From contig CALICR010000178.1 in assembly GCA_938049125.1 (NCBI GenBank), positions 1 to 11,083 on the forward strand: 11,083 nucleotides of DNA. The letters run 5' to 3'. The position numbers were made by a program, and so were the translations under genes. The notes beneath the pieces were generated by a model, which saw only the letters and a program-made list of their open reading frames with translations, ran no database searches and was not told the DNA's origin. Every line of letters starts with the position of its first letter. The stretch's first letter is position 1. Shown here piece after piece: positions 1 to 6,241 of this stretch. The DNA is from an uncultured Clostridia bacterium. Its GTDB lineage: Bacteria > Bacillota > Clostridia > Oscillospirales > Oscillospiraceae.

Positions 1-63
1 CATCCGGAGCGGCGGGGCCGCTTTCTCTGTGTGGAATTCCGTTCCGGGCGTACCGGCGACCGC

Positions 64-1806
64 CTACGGCCTCTGCTCCGCCTGTTCCGGCCCGCCGAGG
101 GCGCGGAGGCGGGCGTTCAGCGCGCGGATCGGCTCTGCGGGGAGCTTGCAGACGCGGCGGTCGTAGGTGAGAAGGCCGTTGCACTCGTCCTCGACGTCGG
201 AGAGCTGGGTGTAGACGGCGGCGGAGAGGCCCTTGGGCACGGCGGGGACGATCTCCTGCTCGTAGAGGGCGAGGAAGGCGGACAGCAGGTCCTCGGCCCG
301 GTCGAAGCGCTTGTAGCCGAAGACCTTTTCGCCCCAGCGGTGCTCCGGCAGGGCCAGCGTGTAGCCGCCGAACTCCGAGAGCACCACGGCCCGGCCCTTG
401 TCGTCGGGCCGGAAGCGGTAGGGGCGGAAGTAGACGTGGAGGCTTTTGACGTCGGAGACGCCCTGGTCGTGCCAGCCGCTGGCGTGGTCGATGAGACGGC
501 ACGGGTCCAGCTGCCGCAGCAGCTTCGCGGTCTCCCTCGCCTCGAACTGGCCCCAGCCCTCGTTGAAGGGCACCCAGAGGACGATGGACGGGCTGTTGCC
601 CAGTTGGGTGACAATCTCGCGCAGCTCCAGGCGGAAGTGCTTCCGCGCCCGCTCGTCCCGGCGGGCGAAGGCGCGGTAGGCGTGGTCGTCCCGGTGGCGG
701 CCCGTGAGCAGCGGCGCGGAGACAGTCAGGGGATTGTAGCGCCCGCCGCCGCTGGGCATGTCCTGCCAGACCAGCATCCCAAGCCGGTCGCAGTGATAGT
801 AAAACCGCAGCGGCTCCACCTTGATGTGCTTGCGCAGCAGGTTGAAGCCGAGCGACTTCATGGCGAGGATGTCGTGAACGAAGGCGTCGTCCGCCGGGGC
901 GGTGTAAAGCCCGTCGGGCCAGTAGCCCTGGTCCAGCACGCCGCTCTCAAAGCAGGGCGCGCCGTTGAGGAAGAGCCGGGGCGTGCCCGTGCTGTCGGGC
1001 CGCAGCTCGATCTTGCGCATGGCGAAGTAGCTCTCCACGCGGTCGCTGCCCAGGGTGACGGAGAAGGGATAGAGCTTCGGGTTCTCCGGCGTCCAGGGCG
1101 TGAATTGCGGCAGCGTCAGGTGCAGCGGCGTGTTGGTCCGGCAGCCGTAGGTGCCGCCGTCGAAGGTGACGTAGCAGACGGCGCTCCCGGCGGCGCAGAC
1201 CGTCAGCTCCACCTGGCTCCGGTCGAAGTCCGGCACGATGCGCAGCCGCTCGATGTACTGGTCCGGGACCCACTCGGTCCAGACCGTCTGCCAGATGCCG
1301 CTCTGGCGGGTGTACCAGATGCCGCCGCGCTTCGTCTTCTGCTTGCCGCGGGACAGCTCGCAGGTGTCGCTGAGGTCCCGAACGCGGACGGTCAGGACGT
1401 TTTCGCCCGCCCGGAGGGTGTCGGTCAGGTCCACGGTGAAGGCGGTGTAGCCGCCGATGTGGCTGTAAAGCTCTTGGCCGTTGAGGAAGACCGTGGCCAT
1501 CTGGTCTGCCGCGCCGATGTGGAGCAGCAGCCGTCCGGTCTCCCGGGGCTGCTCCCGGAGCGTGCGGCGGTACCAGAGCCGGTCCTTCGGCCCGACATCG
1601 CGGCCCACGCCGGAGAGCGGGGCCTCGGGCGAGAAGGGGACGAGAATGGTCCCGTCCCAGCGGTCCGGGCAGGCGTCGGAGCCTGTGATGGCGTAGTCCC
1701 AGGCACCGTTCAGAATGGTATACTGCGGCCGCACCATCTGCGGCCGGGGATATTCGGGAAGAATGTGTTCAGGGTCAAGGGCCTCGCCCCATTCGGTCAT
1801 GTGCAT
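64..1806 (-). CDS. Glycoside hydrolase family 2 protein (beta-galactosidase/beta-glucuronidase-like)
   Basis: A 580-residue enzyme expected to cleave a terminal beta-linked sugar with retention of configuration; the exact sugar cannot be read. The order is a jelly-roll sugar-binding domain (about 25-190), an Ig-like beta-sandwich (about 190-270) and a TIM barrel (about 270-570). The acid/base Glu is E416 in WVPFNEGWGQ and the nucleophile is E478 in LSEFGGY, so the active site looks intact. The stretch RKHIKVEP...QDMPSGG is typical of short clostridial and Bacteroides GH2 proteins. It has no signal peptide, so it is probably cytoplasmic. I chose the ATG at 1806 because GGAGGAG lies just upstream; a start 12 codons earlier lacks a site. 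It is shorter than LacZ (about 1000 residues) but normal for this subgroup. No sugar transporter or regulator lies beside it, although the left side is cut by the window edge. Confidence 0.9.
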   Translation of the reverse strand: MHMTEWGEALDPEHILPEYPRPQMVRPQYTILNGAWDYAITGSDACPDRWDGTILVPFSPEAPLSGVGRDVGPKDRLWYRRTLREQPRETGRLLLHIGAADQMATVFLNGQELYSHIGGYTAFTVDLTDTLRAGENVLTVRVRDLSDTCELSRGKQKTKRGGIWYTRQSGIWQTVWTEWVPDQYIERLRIVPDFDRSQVELTVCAAGSAVCYVTFDGGTYGCRTNTPLHLTLPQFTPWTPENPKLYPFSVTLGSDRVESYFAMRKIELRPDSTGTPRLFLNGAPCFESGVLDQGYWPDGLYTAPADDAFVHDILAMKSLGFNLLRKHIKVEPLRFYYHCDRLGMLVWQDMPSGGGRYNPLTVSAPLLTGRHRDDHAYRAFARRDERARKHFRLELREIVTQLGNSPSIVLWVPFNEGWGQFEARETAKLLRQLDPCRLIDHASGWHDQGVSDVKSLHVYFRPYRFRPDDKGRAVVLSEFGGYTLALPEHRWGEKVFGYKRFDRAEDLLSAFLALYEQEIVPAVPKGLSAAVYTQLSDVEDECNGLLTYDRRVCKLPAEPIRALNARLRALGGPEQAEQRP

Positions 1807-1832
1807 AGCGGGATCTCCTCCAATCTGCCTCC

Positions 1833-1861
1833 ATCTTACCATAGATCGTCCCCGCGGGCAA
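1833..1861 (-). promoter_or_regulatory. Probable sigma-A promoter of the GH2 gene
   Basis: Read on the minus strand, TTGCCC (1856-1861) and TAAGAT (1833-1838) are separated by 17 bases, with a TG one base before the -10 (extended -10). The predicted transcript start is about 20 bases before the ribosome binding site of the GH2 gene. Both hexamers are imperfect, so this is a plausible rather than a strong call. Confidence 0.5.
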
Positions 1862-1910
1862 GGGGCGGAGGGCCGCGGCGTTCCGGATCTTGGGCCATGA
1901 AAAATAATAC

Positions 1911-1939
1911 TTGCCAGAGCGGCCGCGGCATATTATAAT
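1911..1939 (+). promoter_or_regulatory. Sigma-A promoter of the DarA-like gene
   Basis: TTGCCA (1911-1916), a 17-base spacer and a perfect TATAAT (1934-1939). The predicted start near 1946 leaves a leader of about 40 bases before the ATG at 1986. Confidence 0.75.
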
Positions 1940-1985
1940 AAAGATGAATAAACTATGGTCCGGCGCGGACAGAAAGGAGCGGCAT

Positions 1986-2342
1986 ATGTCAGAGATGAAG
2001 GACGGAAAACTGATTTTTGCAGTATTGCAGGGGGACGATTACGGGGACACGGTCTATGCCCTGAACCAGCACGGGATTGAGCTGACGGTGCTCAATTCGA
2101 CCGGCGGCTTCCTGAGAAAGCGCAGCGTCACCGTGATGATCGGCATCGAAAGTGAAAAGCTGGAGCTGGTGCTCGATGTGCTGAAGAAAAACGCGGGGAA
2201 GCGGGTCGAGACGGTGTACCATGGCATCGCGCCCGTGGGCGCGGGCGGCATCAACCCCATGGCCCCGGCGGTGCCCATGAAGCTGCAGTGCGGCGGCACG
2301 GTGGTATTCGTGCTGGATATGCCGCGCATGGAGCATTTCTGA
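1986..2342 (+). CDS. darA: Cyclic-di-AMP receptor family protein (DarA/PstA-like)
   Basis: A 118-residue cytoplasmic, PII-like signalling protein. Family members form trimers that bind the second messenger c-di-AMP; their downstream partners are mostly unknown. The family hallmarks are visible: GKLIFAVLQ at 7-15, STGGFL at 38-43, MIGIE after it, and the C-terminal GGTVVFVL...MEHF, matching GGATVFVLP...FHQF of Bacillus DarA. The ATG at 1986 is chosen because AAAGGAG lies 6 bases upstream; earlier in-frame codons have no site. Several usual positions differ: FRxTKLAT before TGGFL is replaced by IELTVLNS, and the GNTT after it by RSVT. The binding pocket may therefore be altered, or this may be a divergent paralogue. 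It is a single-gene unit with its own promoter and terminator, unlike the tmk-linked copy in Bacillus. Confidence 0.88.
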   Translation: MSEMKDGKLIFAVLQGDDYGDTVYALNQHGIELTVLNSTGGFLRKRSVTVMIGIESEKLELVLDVLKKNAGKRVETVYHGIAPVGAGGINPMAPAVPMKLQCGGTVVFVLDMPRMEHF

Positions 2343-2367
2343 TCGAAGGACATCGTACATAGAAGCA

Positions 2368-2406
2368 CCGCCCGTCCGGGATGACCCGGGCGGGCGGCGT
2401 TTTTTT
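2368..2406 (+). terminator. Rho-independent terminator of the DarA-like gene
   Basis: A 13-bp stem (2368-2380 with 2385-2397, one G-T wobble) has a loop ATGA and is followed by CG and a run of seven T. It lies 26 bases after the stop codon and separates this gene from the convergent small gene at 2413. Confidence 0.93.
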
Positions 2407-2412
2407 GCGGCG

Positions 2413-2598
2413 TCAGCGCTTGTTCGTGCTGTTGGTGGAGTTGGTAGAATTCGTGGAATCCTTGGAATTCTTGGAATTGGAGCTCTGGCTCTTGCCGGAG
2501 TACTCCTTCACGTCCTGGGCATTCGTGCCGTGGCTGTTGTGGGAATTCTGGGCGTTCTTGTAGCTGGTGGATTTCAGGTTTTCACTGCGGTTTTCCAT
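2413..2598 (-). CDS. Small Asn/Ser-rich hydrophilic protein, probably forespore-expressed
   Basis: A 61-residue, strongly hydrophilic and low-complexity protein: 27 of 61 residues are Ser or Asn, and there is no Cys or Trp. It carries KNAQNSH and TNAQDVKEYSGKSQ, then ends in four Ser-Thr-Asn repeats. The gene is real: AGGAGGAT lies 6 bases before the ATG, and a sigma-G type promoter lies upstream. I do not recognise a family. TNAQDVK recalls the TNAQQV(R/K) repeats of gamma-type small acid-soluble spore proteins (SspE) of Bacillus, which are also disordered and made in the forespore, but the similarity is short. The neighbour transcribed towards it is the spoVAD-spoVAE pair, which fits a spore role. 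A spore coat or other disordered spore protein is equally possible. Function is inferred only. Confidence 0.75.
   Translation of the reverse strand: MENRSENLKSTSYKNAQNSHNSHGTNAQDVKEYSGKSQSSNSKNSKDSTNSTNSTNSTNKR
2422..2457 (-). repeat. Tandem 9-base repeat encoding Ser-Thr-Asn x4
   Basis: Four successive 9-base units at the 3' end of the small Asn/Ser-rich gene each encode Ser-Thr-Asn. Codons vary between units, so the protein repeat is kept while the DNA has diverged. Confidence 0.8.
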
Positions 2599-2641
2599 TT
2601 GAGGATCCTCCTAAGAAAGAAATTGCGGTCTTCCGCAGTCC

Positions 2642-2671
2642 CAGTATGCCCCGGCGGTAAGAATGCTATGC
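2642..2671 (-). promoter_or_regulatory. Sigma-G (forespore) type promoter of the small Asn/Ser-rich gene
   Basis: On the minus strand GCATA (2667-2671), an 18-base spacer and CATACTG (2642-2648) match the Bacillus sigma-G consensus GHATR-N17/18-CATWMTA at 11 of 12 positions. The predicted start leaves a leader of about 37 bases, containing a small hairpin (TGCGG AAGA CCGCA) before the ribosome binding site. The promoter begins right at the spoVAE stop codon, so the gene may be both read from spoVA and transcribed on its own. Confidence 0.65.
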
Positions 2672-2672
2672 A

Positions 2673-3029
2673 TCAGCTTTTGTCCCGGGAGGAGAAGAGC
2701 AGGGCCGCGAGGTAACCGAAAACGATGGCAGCTGCGACGCCGCCCGCCCCGGCCCTGAGGCCGCCGGTGAGCACGCCGAGCCAGCCCTCCTCGGCCACGG
2801 CCTCGCGCACGCCCTTGGCCAGGGTGTGACCGAAGCCCGTCAGGGGCACGGAGGCCCCGGCCCCGCCCCAGTCCGCCAGCGGCTCGTAGAGCCCGAGGCC
2901 GCTGAGCACGACGCCGGCCACCACGTAGAGCACCAGAATGCGCGCGGGCGTCAGCCGCGTCTTATCGATGAGCACCTGAGCGACGGCGCAGAGCGCACCA
3001 CCCAGCAGAAAGGCCCGGAGATATTCCAT
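2673..3029 (-). CDS. spoVAE: Stage V sporulation protein AE (SpoVAE, SpoVAEb type)
   Basis: A 118-residue inner-membrane protein of the SpoVA channel, which moves dipicolinic acid (with Ca2+) into the forespore and releases it in germination. It begins MEYLRAFLLGG, followed by IDKTRLTPARILVLYVV, then VPLTGFGHTLAKGV and VFGYLAALLF, the family pattern throughout, with three to four hydrophobic segments. The length is normal for the clostridial protein. The start at 3029 is fixed by the GAGGAGGT ribosome binding site and by the one-base TGATG overlap with the spoVAD stop, a sign of translational coupling. A much longer upstream in-frame extension is only spoVAD read in the wrong frame. It is expected to be co-transcribed with spoVAD from a sigma-G promoter. 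Confidence 0.95.
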   Translation of the reverse strand: MEYLRAFLLGGALCAVAQVLIDKTRLTPARILVLYVVAGVVLSGLGLYEPLADWGGAGASVPLTGFGHTLAKGVREAVAEEGWLGVLTGGLRAGAGGVAAAIVFGYLAALLFSSRDKS

Positions 3030-4048
3030 CAGAGCACCTCCTCGTTGAAGATGGACACCGCATGGCACACGGCGGGGATGGACTCGCCCTGCTGGGTCGA
3101 GGTGGGGGAGAGGAGCGCGCCGGTGCCGCAGAAGAGAAGGCGGTTCAGCTGCTTCTGGGCCATGCGCCGCAGAAGATAGCCGCAGAGCACGACGCCGCTG
3201 CACCCGCAGCCGGAGCCGCCGGCGTGGACATCCTGCTTTTGCAGGTCGTAGATCAGGGTGCCGCAGTCGTCGTAGACCGCGTCGAGTGTCACGCCGTCCC
3301 GGCGGAAGAGGTCCAGGACGATGGACTTGCCGACCCGCCCGAGGTCGCCGGTGACGATGAGGTCGTAGTCCTCGGGGCTGAGGGAGAAGTCGTCCAGGTG
3401 GGCGCGGATGGTCTCATAGGCCGCCGGGGCCATGGCCGCGCCCATGTTGTTGGCGTCGGTGACGCCCATGTCCACGATGGTCCCGACGGTGGCGCGCAGG
3501 ATGCGCGGTCCGCTGCCCGCCCGGGCGAGGATGGCACAGCCGGAGCCGGTGACGGTCCACTGGGCCGTGGGCGTGCGCTGGCCGCCGTAGCCCAGGGGCG
3601 TGCGGTACTGCCGCTCCGACGAGGCAAAGTGGGAGGACGTGAGCACGGCGGCCCGCCGCGCAAAGCCACCGGATACGGCCATGGCGGCGGTGCAAAGCCC
3701 CTCGGCCATGGTGGAGCAGGCCCCGTAGAGGCCCAGCACCGGAATGCCTGTGTCCCGGAGGGAAAAGCTGCTGCCGATGCACTGGTTGAGCAGGTCTCCG
3801 GCGAAGACGAGGTCGAGATCCGCGGCGGTGAGCTTCCGTTTTTCGAGGGCTGTGCGCAGCGTCTCCTGCTGCATCCGGCTCTCAGCCTTCTCCCAGGAAT
3901 CCTGGCGGAACTTCGTGTCCTTGTTGAGAATGTCGAAGTAGGGGGCGAGGGGCCCCTCCGTTTCCTTTTTTCCGCCGGTGGCGGCGGAGGCGCAGAGCAC
4001 CGGCGGCGCGCCGAATTCCATGCTCTGCTTCCCGATGTGCTGATTCAC
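3029..4048 (-). CDS. spoVAD: Stage V sporulation protein AD (SpoVAD)
   Basis: A 339-residue thiolase-fold protein that binds dipicolinic acid and works with SpoVAC and SpoVAE in its transport into the spore. Family features are clear: IGKQSMEF at 5-12, KKETEGPLAPYFD at 27-39, DTKFRQDSWEKAESRMQ at 44-60, FAGDLLNQ at 82-89, YGACSTMAEGL at 108-118, and GSGCGCSG near the C-terminus. The length is usual. I prefer the GTG at 4048, because AGAAGGG sits 6 bases upstream; a TTG at 4054 is possible but would lie almost on that site. The spoVAE start overlaps the stop codon. No spoVAC lies upstream: the next gene at 4188 points the other way. The channel partner must therefore be encoded elsewhere or be missing. 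Confidence 0.95.
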   Translation of the reverse strand: MNQHIGKQSMEFGAPPVLCASAATGGKKETEGPLAPYFDILNKDTKFRQDSWEKAESRMQQETLRTALEKRKLTAADLDLVFAGDLLNQCIGSSFSLRDTGIPVLGLYGACSTMAEGLCTAAMAVSGGFARRAAVLTSSHFASSERQYRTPLGYGGQRTPTAQWTVTGSGCAILARAGSGPRILRATVGTIVDMGVTDANNMGAAMAPAAYETIRAHLDDFSLSPEDYDLIVTGDLGRVGKSIVLDLFRRDGVTLDAVYDDCGTLIYDLQKQDVHAGGSGCGCSGVVLCGYLLRRMAQKQLNRLLFCGTGALLSPTSTQQGESIPAVCHAVSIFNEEVL

Positions 4049-4076
4049 AGGCAACCCTTCTTCCGCAAGTTTTCCC

Positions 4077-4106
4077 TATTATGTGGAGAAGGGCGGCAGA
4101 TGAAAC
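4077..4106 (-). promoter_or_regulatory. Possible sigma-G promoter of spoVAD-spoVAE
   Basis: On the minus strand CATAATA (4077-4083) matches the sigma-G -10 consensus CATWMTA fully and lies about 30 bases before the spoVAD start codon. The -35 at the usual 18-base distance is GTTTC (4102-4106), matching GHATR at only three of five positions. The call rests on the -10 and on the known sigma-G control of spoVA in Bacillus. Confidence 0.5.
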
Positions 4107-4154
4107 AGGAGAAATCCGGAAATCGAAATTTTGGTGTCATTTTCTGCGCGGATG

Positions 4155-4163
4155 TGCTATACT
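4155..4163 (+). promoter_or_regulatory. Extended -10 promoter of the rluA-HAD operon
   Basis: TGCTATACT contains an extended -10 (TG-N-TATACT). The -35 region is poor: TGTCAT lies 17 bases upstream, and TTGGTG at 4131 is 21 bases away. It lies about 25 bases before the RluA start codon and just beside the divergent spoVAD promoter. Confidence 0.45.
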
Positions 4164-4187
4164 GAGCGGCGGAAAGGGGGCGGGATC

Positions 4188-4862
4188 ATGCAGATCCTCT
4201 ATCGGGACCGGGACATCCTGGTCTGCGTCAAGGACCCCGGGGTCCTCTCCACGGACGAGCCGGGCGGCGTGCCCGAGCGGCTCCGCGCACTGCTGGGGGA
4301 CCCGAAGGCCTGCGTGCGCACGGTGCACCGGCTGGACCGGGTGGTCAGCGGCCTCATGGTGCTGGCGCGGACGCCGGAGGCAGCCTCAGCCCTGTCCCGG
4401 GACATCCGGGAGCAGCGCTTTCACAAGGAATATCTGGCCGTGGTCCACGGGCGGCCCGGCGAGGACCGCGGCACGCTGCGGGATCTGCTGCGCCGGGACC
4501 CGGCGGAGCGCAAGACCTACGTGACGGACACGCCCGCCAAGGGCGTGCAGGAGGCGGTGCTGGACTACCGCGTCTGCGCCGTGCAGGACGGGCTGACGTT
4601 GGTGCGCATCGTGCTCCGAACCGGGCGGACGCATCAGATCCGCGCACAGTTCTCGTCCCGGGGCCTGCCCCTCTGGGGCGACCGGAAGTACAGCACGCGG
4701 GAGGACGGCGGGCCCATCGCCCTCTGGTCCCACCGTCTGCGCTTCCGCCATCCCCGGACCGGGGAGACGATGGATTTTTCGCTGCTGCCGCCGCTGCGGG
4801 AGCCGTGGACGGCGATGCCGGAATGGGAGGAAGGCTATGAGACCGGAGCTTGCAATCTTTGA
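4188..4862 (+). CDS. RluA-family RNA pseudouridine synthase
   Basis: A 224-residue enzyme that converts specific uridines in rRNA or tRNA to pseudouridine. The catalytic motif HRLDR (47-51) carries the conserved Asp50. FHKEYLAVVHG and LRTGRTHQIRAQF...GDRKY follow, the usual RluA/RluC/RluD core. There is no N-terminal S4 RNA-binding domain, so it is of the compact type (RluA/TruC-like); which uridine it modifies cannot be told. The ATG at 4188 is chosen because AGGGGGCGG lies just upstream; the frame runs 19 codons further back without a site. Its last 26 bases overlap the start of the HAD phosphatase gene, so the two are one operon and probably translationally coupled. Confidence 0.92.
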   Translation: MQILYRDRDILVCVKDPGVLSTDEPGGVPERLRALLGDPKACVRTVHRLDRVVSGLMVLARTPEAASALSRDIREQRFHKEYLAVVHGRPGEDRGTLRDLLRRDPAERKTYVTDTPAKGVQEAVLDYRVCAVQDGLTLVRIVLRTGRTHQIRAQFSSRGLPLWGDRKYSTREDGGPIALWSHRLRFRHPRTGETMDFSLLPPLREPWTAMPEWEEGYETGACNL

Positions 4863-5490
4863 CCTGGACGGCACGATCCTCGACACCCTGGGCGACCTGA
4901 CGGCGGCGCTGAACCACGCGCTGACGGCCCACGGCTTCCCGCCGAAGACGCCGGAGGAGGCCCGGAGCTTCGTCGGCAACGGCATCCGGAACCTCATTCG
5001 CCGGGCGCTCCCGGCAGGCACGCCGGAGGAGACGGTGGAGGCGGTCCACGCGGACTTCGGGCCCTACTACCATGACCGCTGCGCCGTCCACACGCGGCCC
5101 TACGCGGGCATCCCCGAGGCTCTGGCGGCCCTGCAGGCGGCGGGCGTCCGCACGGCGGTGGTGTCCAACAAGCCGGACCGTGAGGCGCGGCTCCTCGTGG
5201 AGGCCTATTTCCCGGGCCTCTTCGATGCGGCGGCGGGGGAGAAGCCCGGCGTGCCGCGCAAGCCCGCCCCGGACGGCGTTGCGGCGGTGCTTCGGGCGCT
5301 CCAGGCAGACCCGGCCCGGGCGGTCTACATCGGCGACTCCGAGGTGGATGTGGAGACGGCCCGGAATGCGGGCCTCCGCTGCGTCTCCGTGGACTGGGGC
5401 TTCCGCACCCGCGCCCAGCTCGAAGCGGCAGGAGCCGCGGAGATCGTCTCCGCCCCCGAAGCCCTGCGCCGTACCCTCGGTGTCGAATGA
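4837..5490 (+). CDS. HAD-family phosphatase, phosphoglycolate phosphatase-like
   Basis: A 217-residue haloacid dehalogenase-type hydrolase, probably a small-molecule phosphatase in the cytoplasm. Motif I is FDLDGT with nucleophile Asp9 and Asp11; motif II is VVSNKPD (Ser110); the motif III Lys is in RKPAP (Lys142); motif IV is GDSEVDVETA (Asp167, Asp171). A helical cap lies between residues 15 and 85. The pattern and length fit the Gph/PgmB-like subgroup, but phosphoglycolate as substrate is only the default family guess. GGAGGAAGG precedes the ATG, which lies inside the end of the pseudouridine synthase gene. A strong terminator follows 22 bases after the stop. Confidence 0.9.
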   Translation: MRPELAIFDLDGTILDTLGDLTAALNHALTAHGFPPKTPEEARSFVGNGIRNLIRRALPAGTPEETVEAVHADFGPYYHDRCAVHTRPYAGIPEALAALQAAGVRTAVVSNKPDREARLLVEAYFPGLFDAAAGEKPGVPRKPAPDGVAAVLRALQADPARAVYIGDSEVDVETARNAGLRCVSVDWGFRTRAQLEAAGAAEIVSAPEALRRTLGVE

Positions 5491-5512
5491 CCGGGCGGCC
5501 CATAAGACAGGA

Positions 5513-5554
5513 CCCGCCTCCGTATGGCACAGGCTATGCGGAGGCGGGTTTTTT
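5513..5554 (+). terminator. Terminator of the rluA-HAD operon
   Basis: A 16-bp stem (5513-5528 with 5533-5548, two G-U wobbles) with loop ACAG is followed by six T. On the opposite strand the stem has no T tract, so it mainly serves the plus-strand operon. Confidence 0.93.
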
Positions 5555-5573
5555 AAATGCGCAGACTGCCGCG

Positions 5574-6208
5574 TCAGTTCTGCTGCGCGGTCTTATCCAG
5601 GACGTAGCGGCGGGGCTTTGGCAGACGCGGGGGTCGTCGATGAGGCAGAAGGGGTGCTCCCAGGCCGGGGACCGGATCTGAAGAATTTTGACGTCCAGCC
5701 GCAGCGGCAGGTCCATGTAGGGCACGACGGCGATGCCGAAGCCGTGGGCGGCCAGACCGGCGACGACGTGGTCCTCATCGGTCTCATAGGCGATCTGGGG
5801 CGCGGCGCCGATGGCCTCGAAGAGGCCGTCCACGATGCCGCGGATGCCGGTGCCACGGGCAAAGAAGATCTGCGGGTAGGGCAGCGTGTCGGCGAGGTCC
5901 ACGGCTTTGCGCCGGGCCAGGGGATGGTCCTTGGGGACGATGAGAACCAGATCCTGCCGCCCGACGACGGCAGCGCGCAGCCCAAGCTGCTGGGGCGGCC
6001 GGGAGGCGAAGATGAGGTCGTACTGCTGCTGCCGCAGGCCCTCCAGCAGCGCGCCGGTGACGCCGGTGACGCCGGTGCGGAAGGTGAAGCGGATGTCTTT
6101 GCCCGGATTCGCGTCGAGGAAGCCCCGGGCCAGCACCGGCACGAACTCGACGCCCAGGGGCCGCAGCAGGCCGAGGCGAATTTGGCCCTCACCCCCAAAA
6201 GCCCGCAT
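5574..6208 (-). pseudogene. LysR-type regulator remnant: effector domain only, frameshifted C-terminus
   Basis: About 190 residues align in pattern with the effector-binding half of LysR-type regulators: GEGQIRLG at the domain start, FVPVLARGFLDANP, VLIVPKDHPLARRK, and YETDEDHVVAGLAAHGFGIAVVP. The N-terminal helix-turn-helix and linker (about 85 residues in the family) are absent. The effector domain begins directly at the terminator hairpin of the NlpC/P60 gene, and the first possible ATG (6208) lies inside that stem with no ribosome binding site. Near the end, the reading frame runs into an unnatural tail. One extra base in the run of five G at 5629-5633 would restore an ending PKPRRYVLDKTAQQN with a stop at 5574. 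It looks like a decayed gene after a 5' deletion, unable to bind DNA as a LysR protein. A sequencing error could explain the frameshift but not the missing half. Confidence 0.75.
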
Positions 6209-6235
6209 CCGAAATACCGGATGCGGGCGGTTTTT
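6197..6235 (-). terminator. Bidirectional terminator hairpin after the NlpC/P60 gene
   Basis: A 10-bp stem (6202-6211 with 6218-6227) lies 14 bases after the NlpC/P60 stop. The minus-strand T tract is only four T and then changes abruptly into the LysR remnant; the plus-strand side has TTTTTGTTT. The short minus tract is consistent with a deletion endpoint here. Confidence 0.75.
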
Positions 6236-6241
6236 GTTTGC

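Noticed and set aside
8..28. Hairpin AGCGGC-GGG-GCCGCT followed by TTTCTCT at the left edge
   Set aside because: Only six pairs and a short mixed T tract. It could end a plus-strand gene to the left of the window, but this cannot be supported from what is visible.
31..1938. A 635-codon plus-strand frame opposite the GH2 gene
   Set aside because: The minus-strand gene has intact GH2 motifs and a ribosome binding site. The plus-strand product is compositionally biased and runs across the GH2 promoter region.
2422..2480. Short tandem repeats that might suggest a CRISPR or VNTR
   Set aside because: The 9-base period is in frame and encodes Ser-Thr-Asn repeats; there are no spacers.
3062..4165. 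A 367-codon plus-strand frame opposite spoVAD
   Set aside because: Antisense to a clear SpoVAD; biased composition and no start signal.
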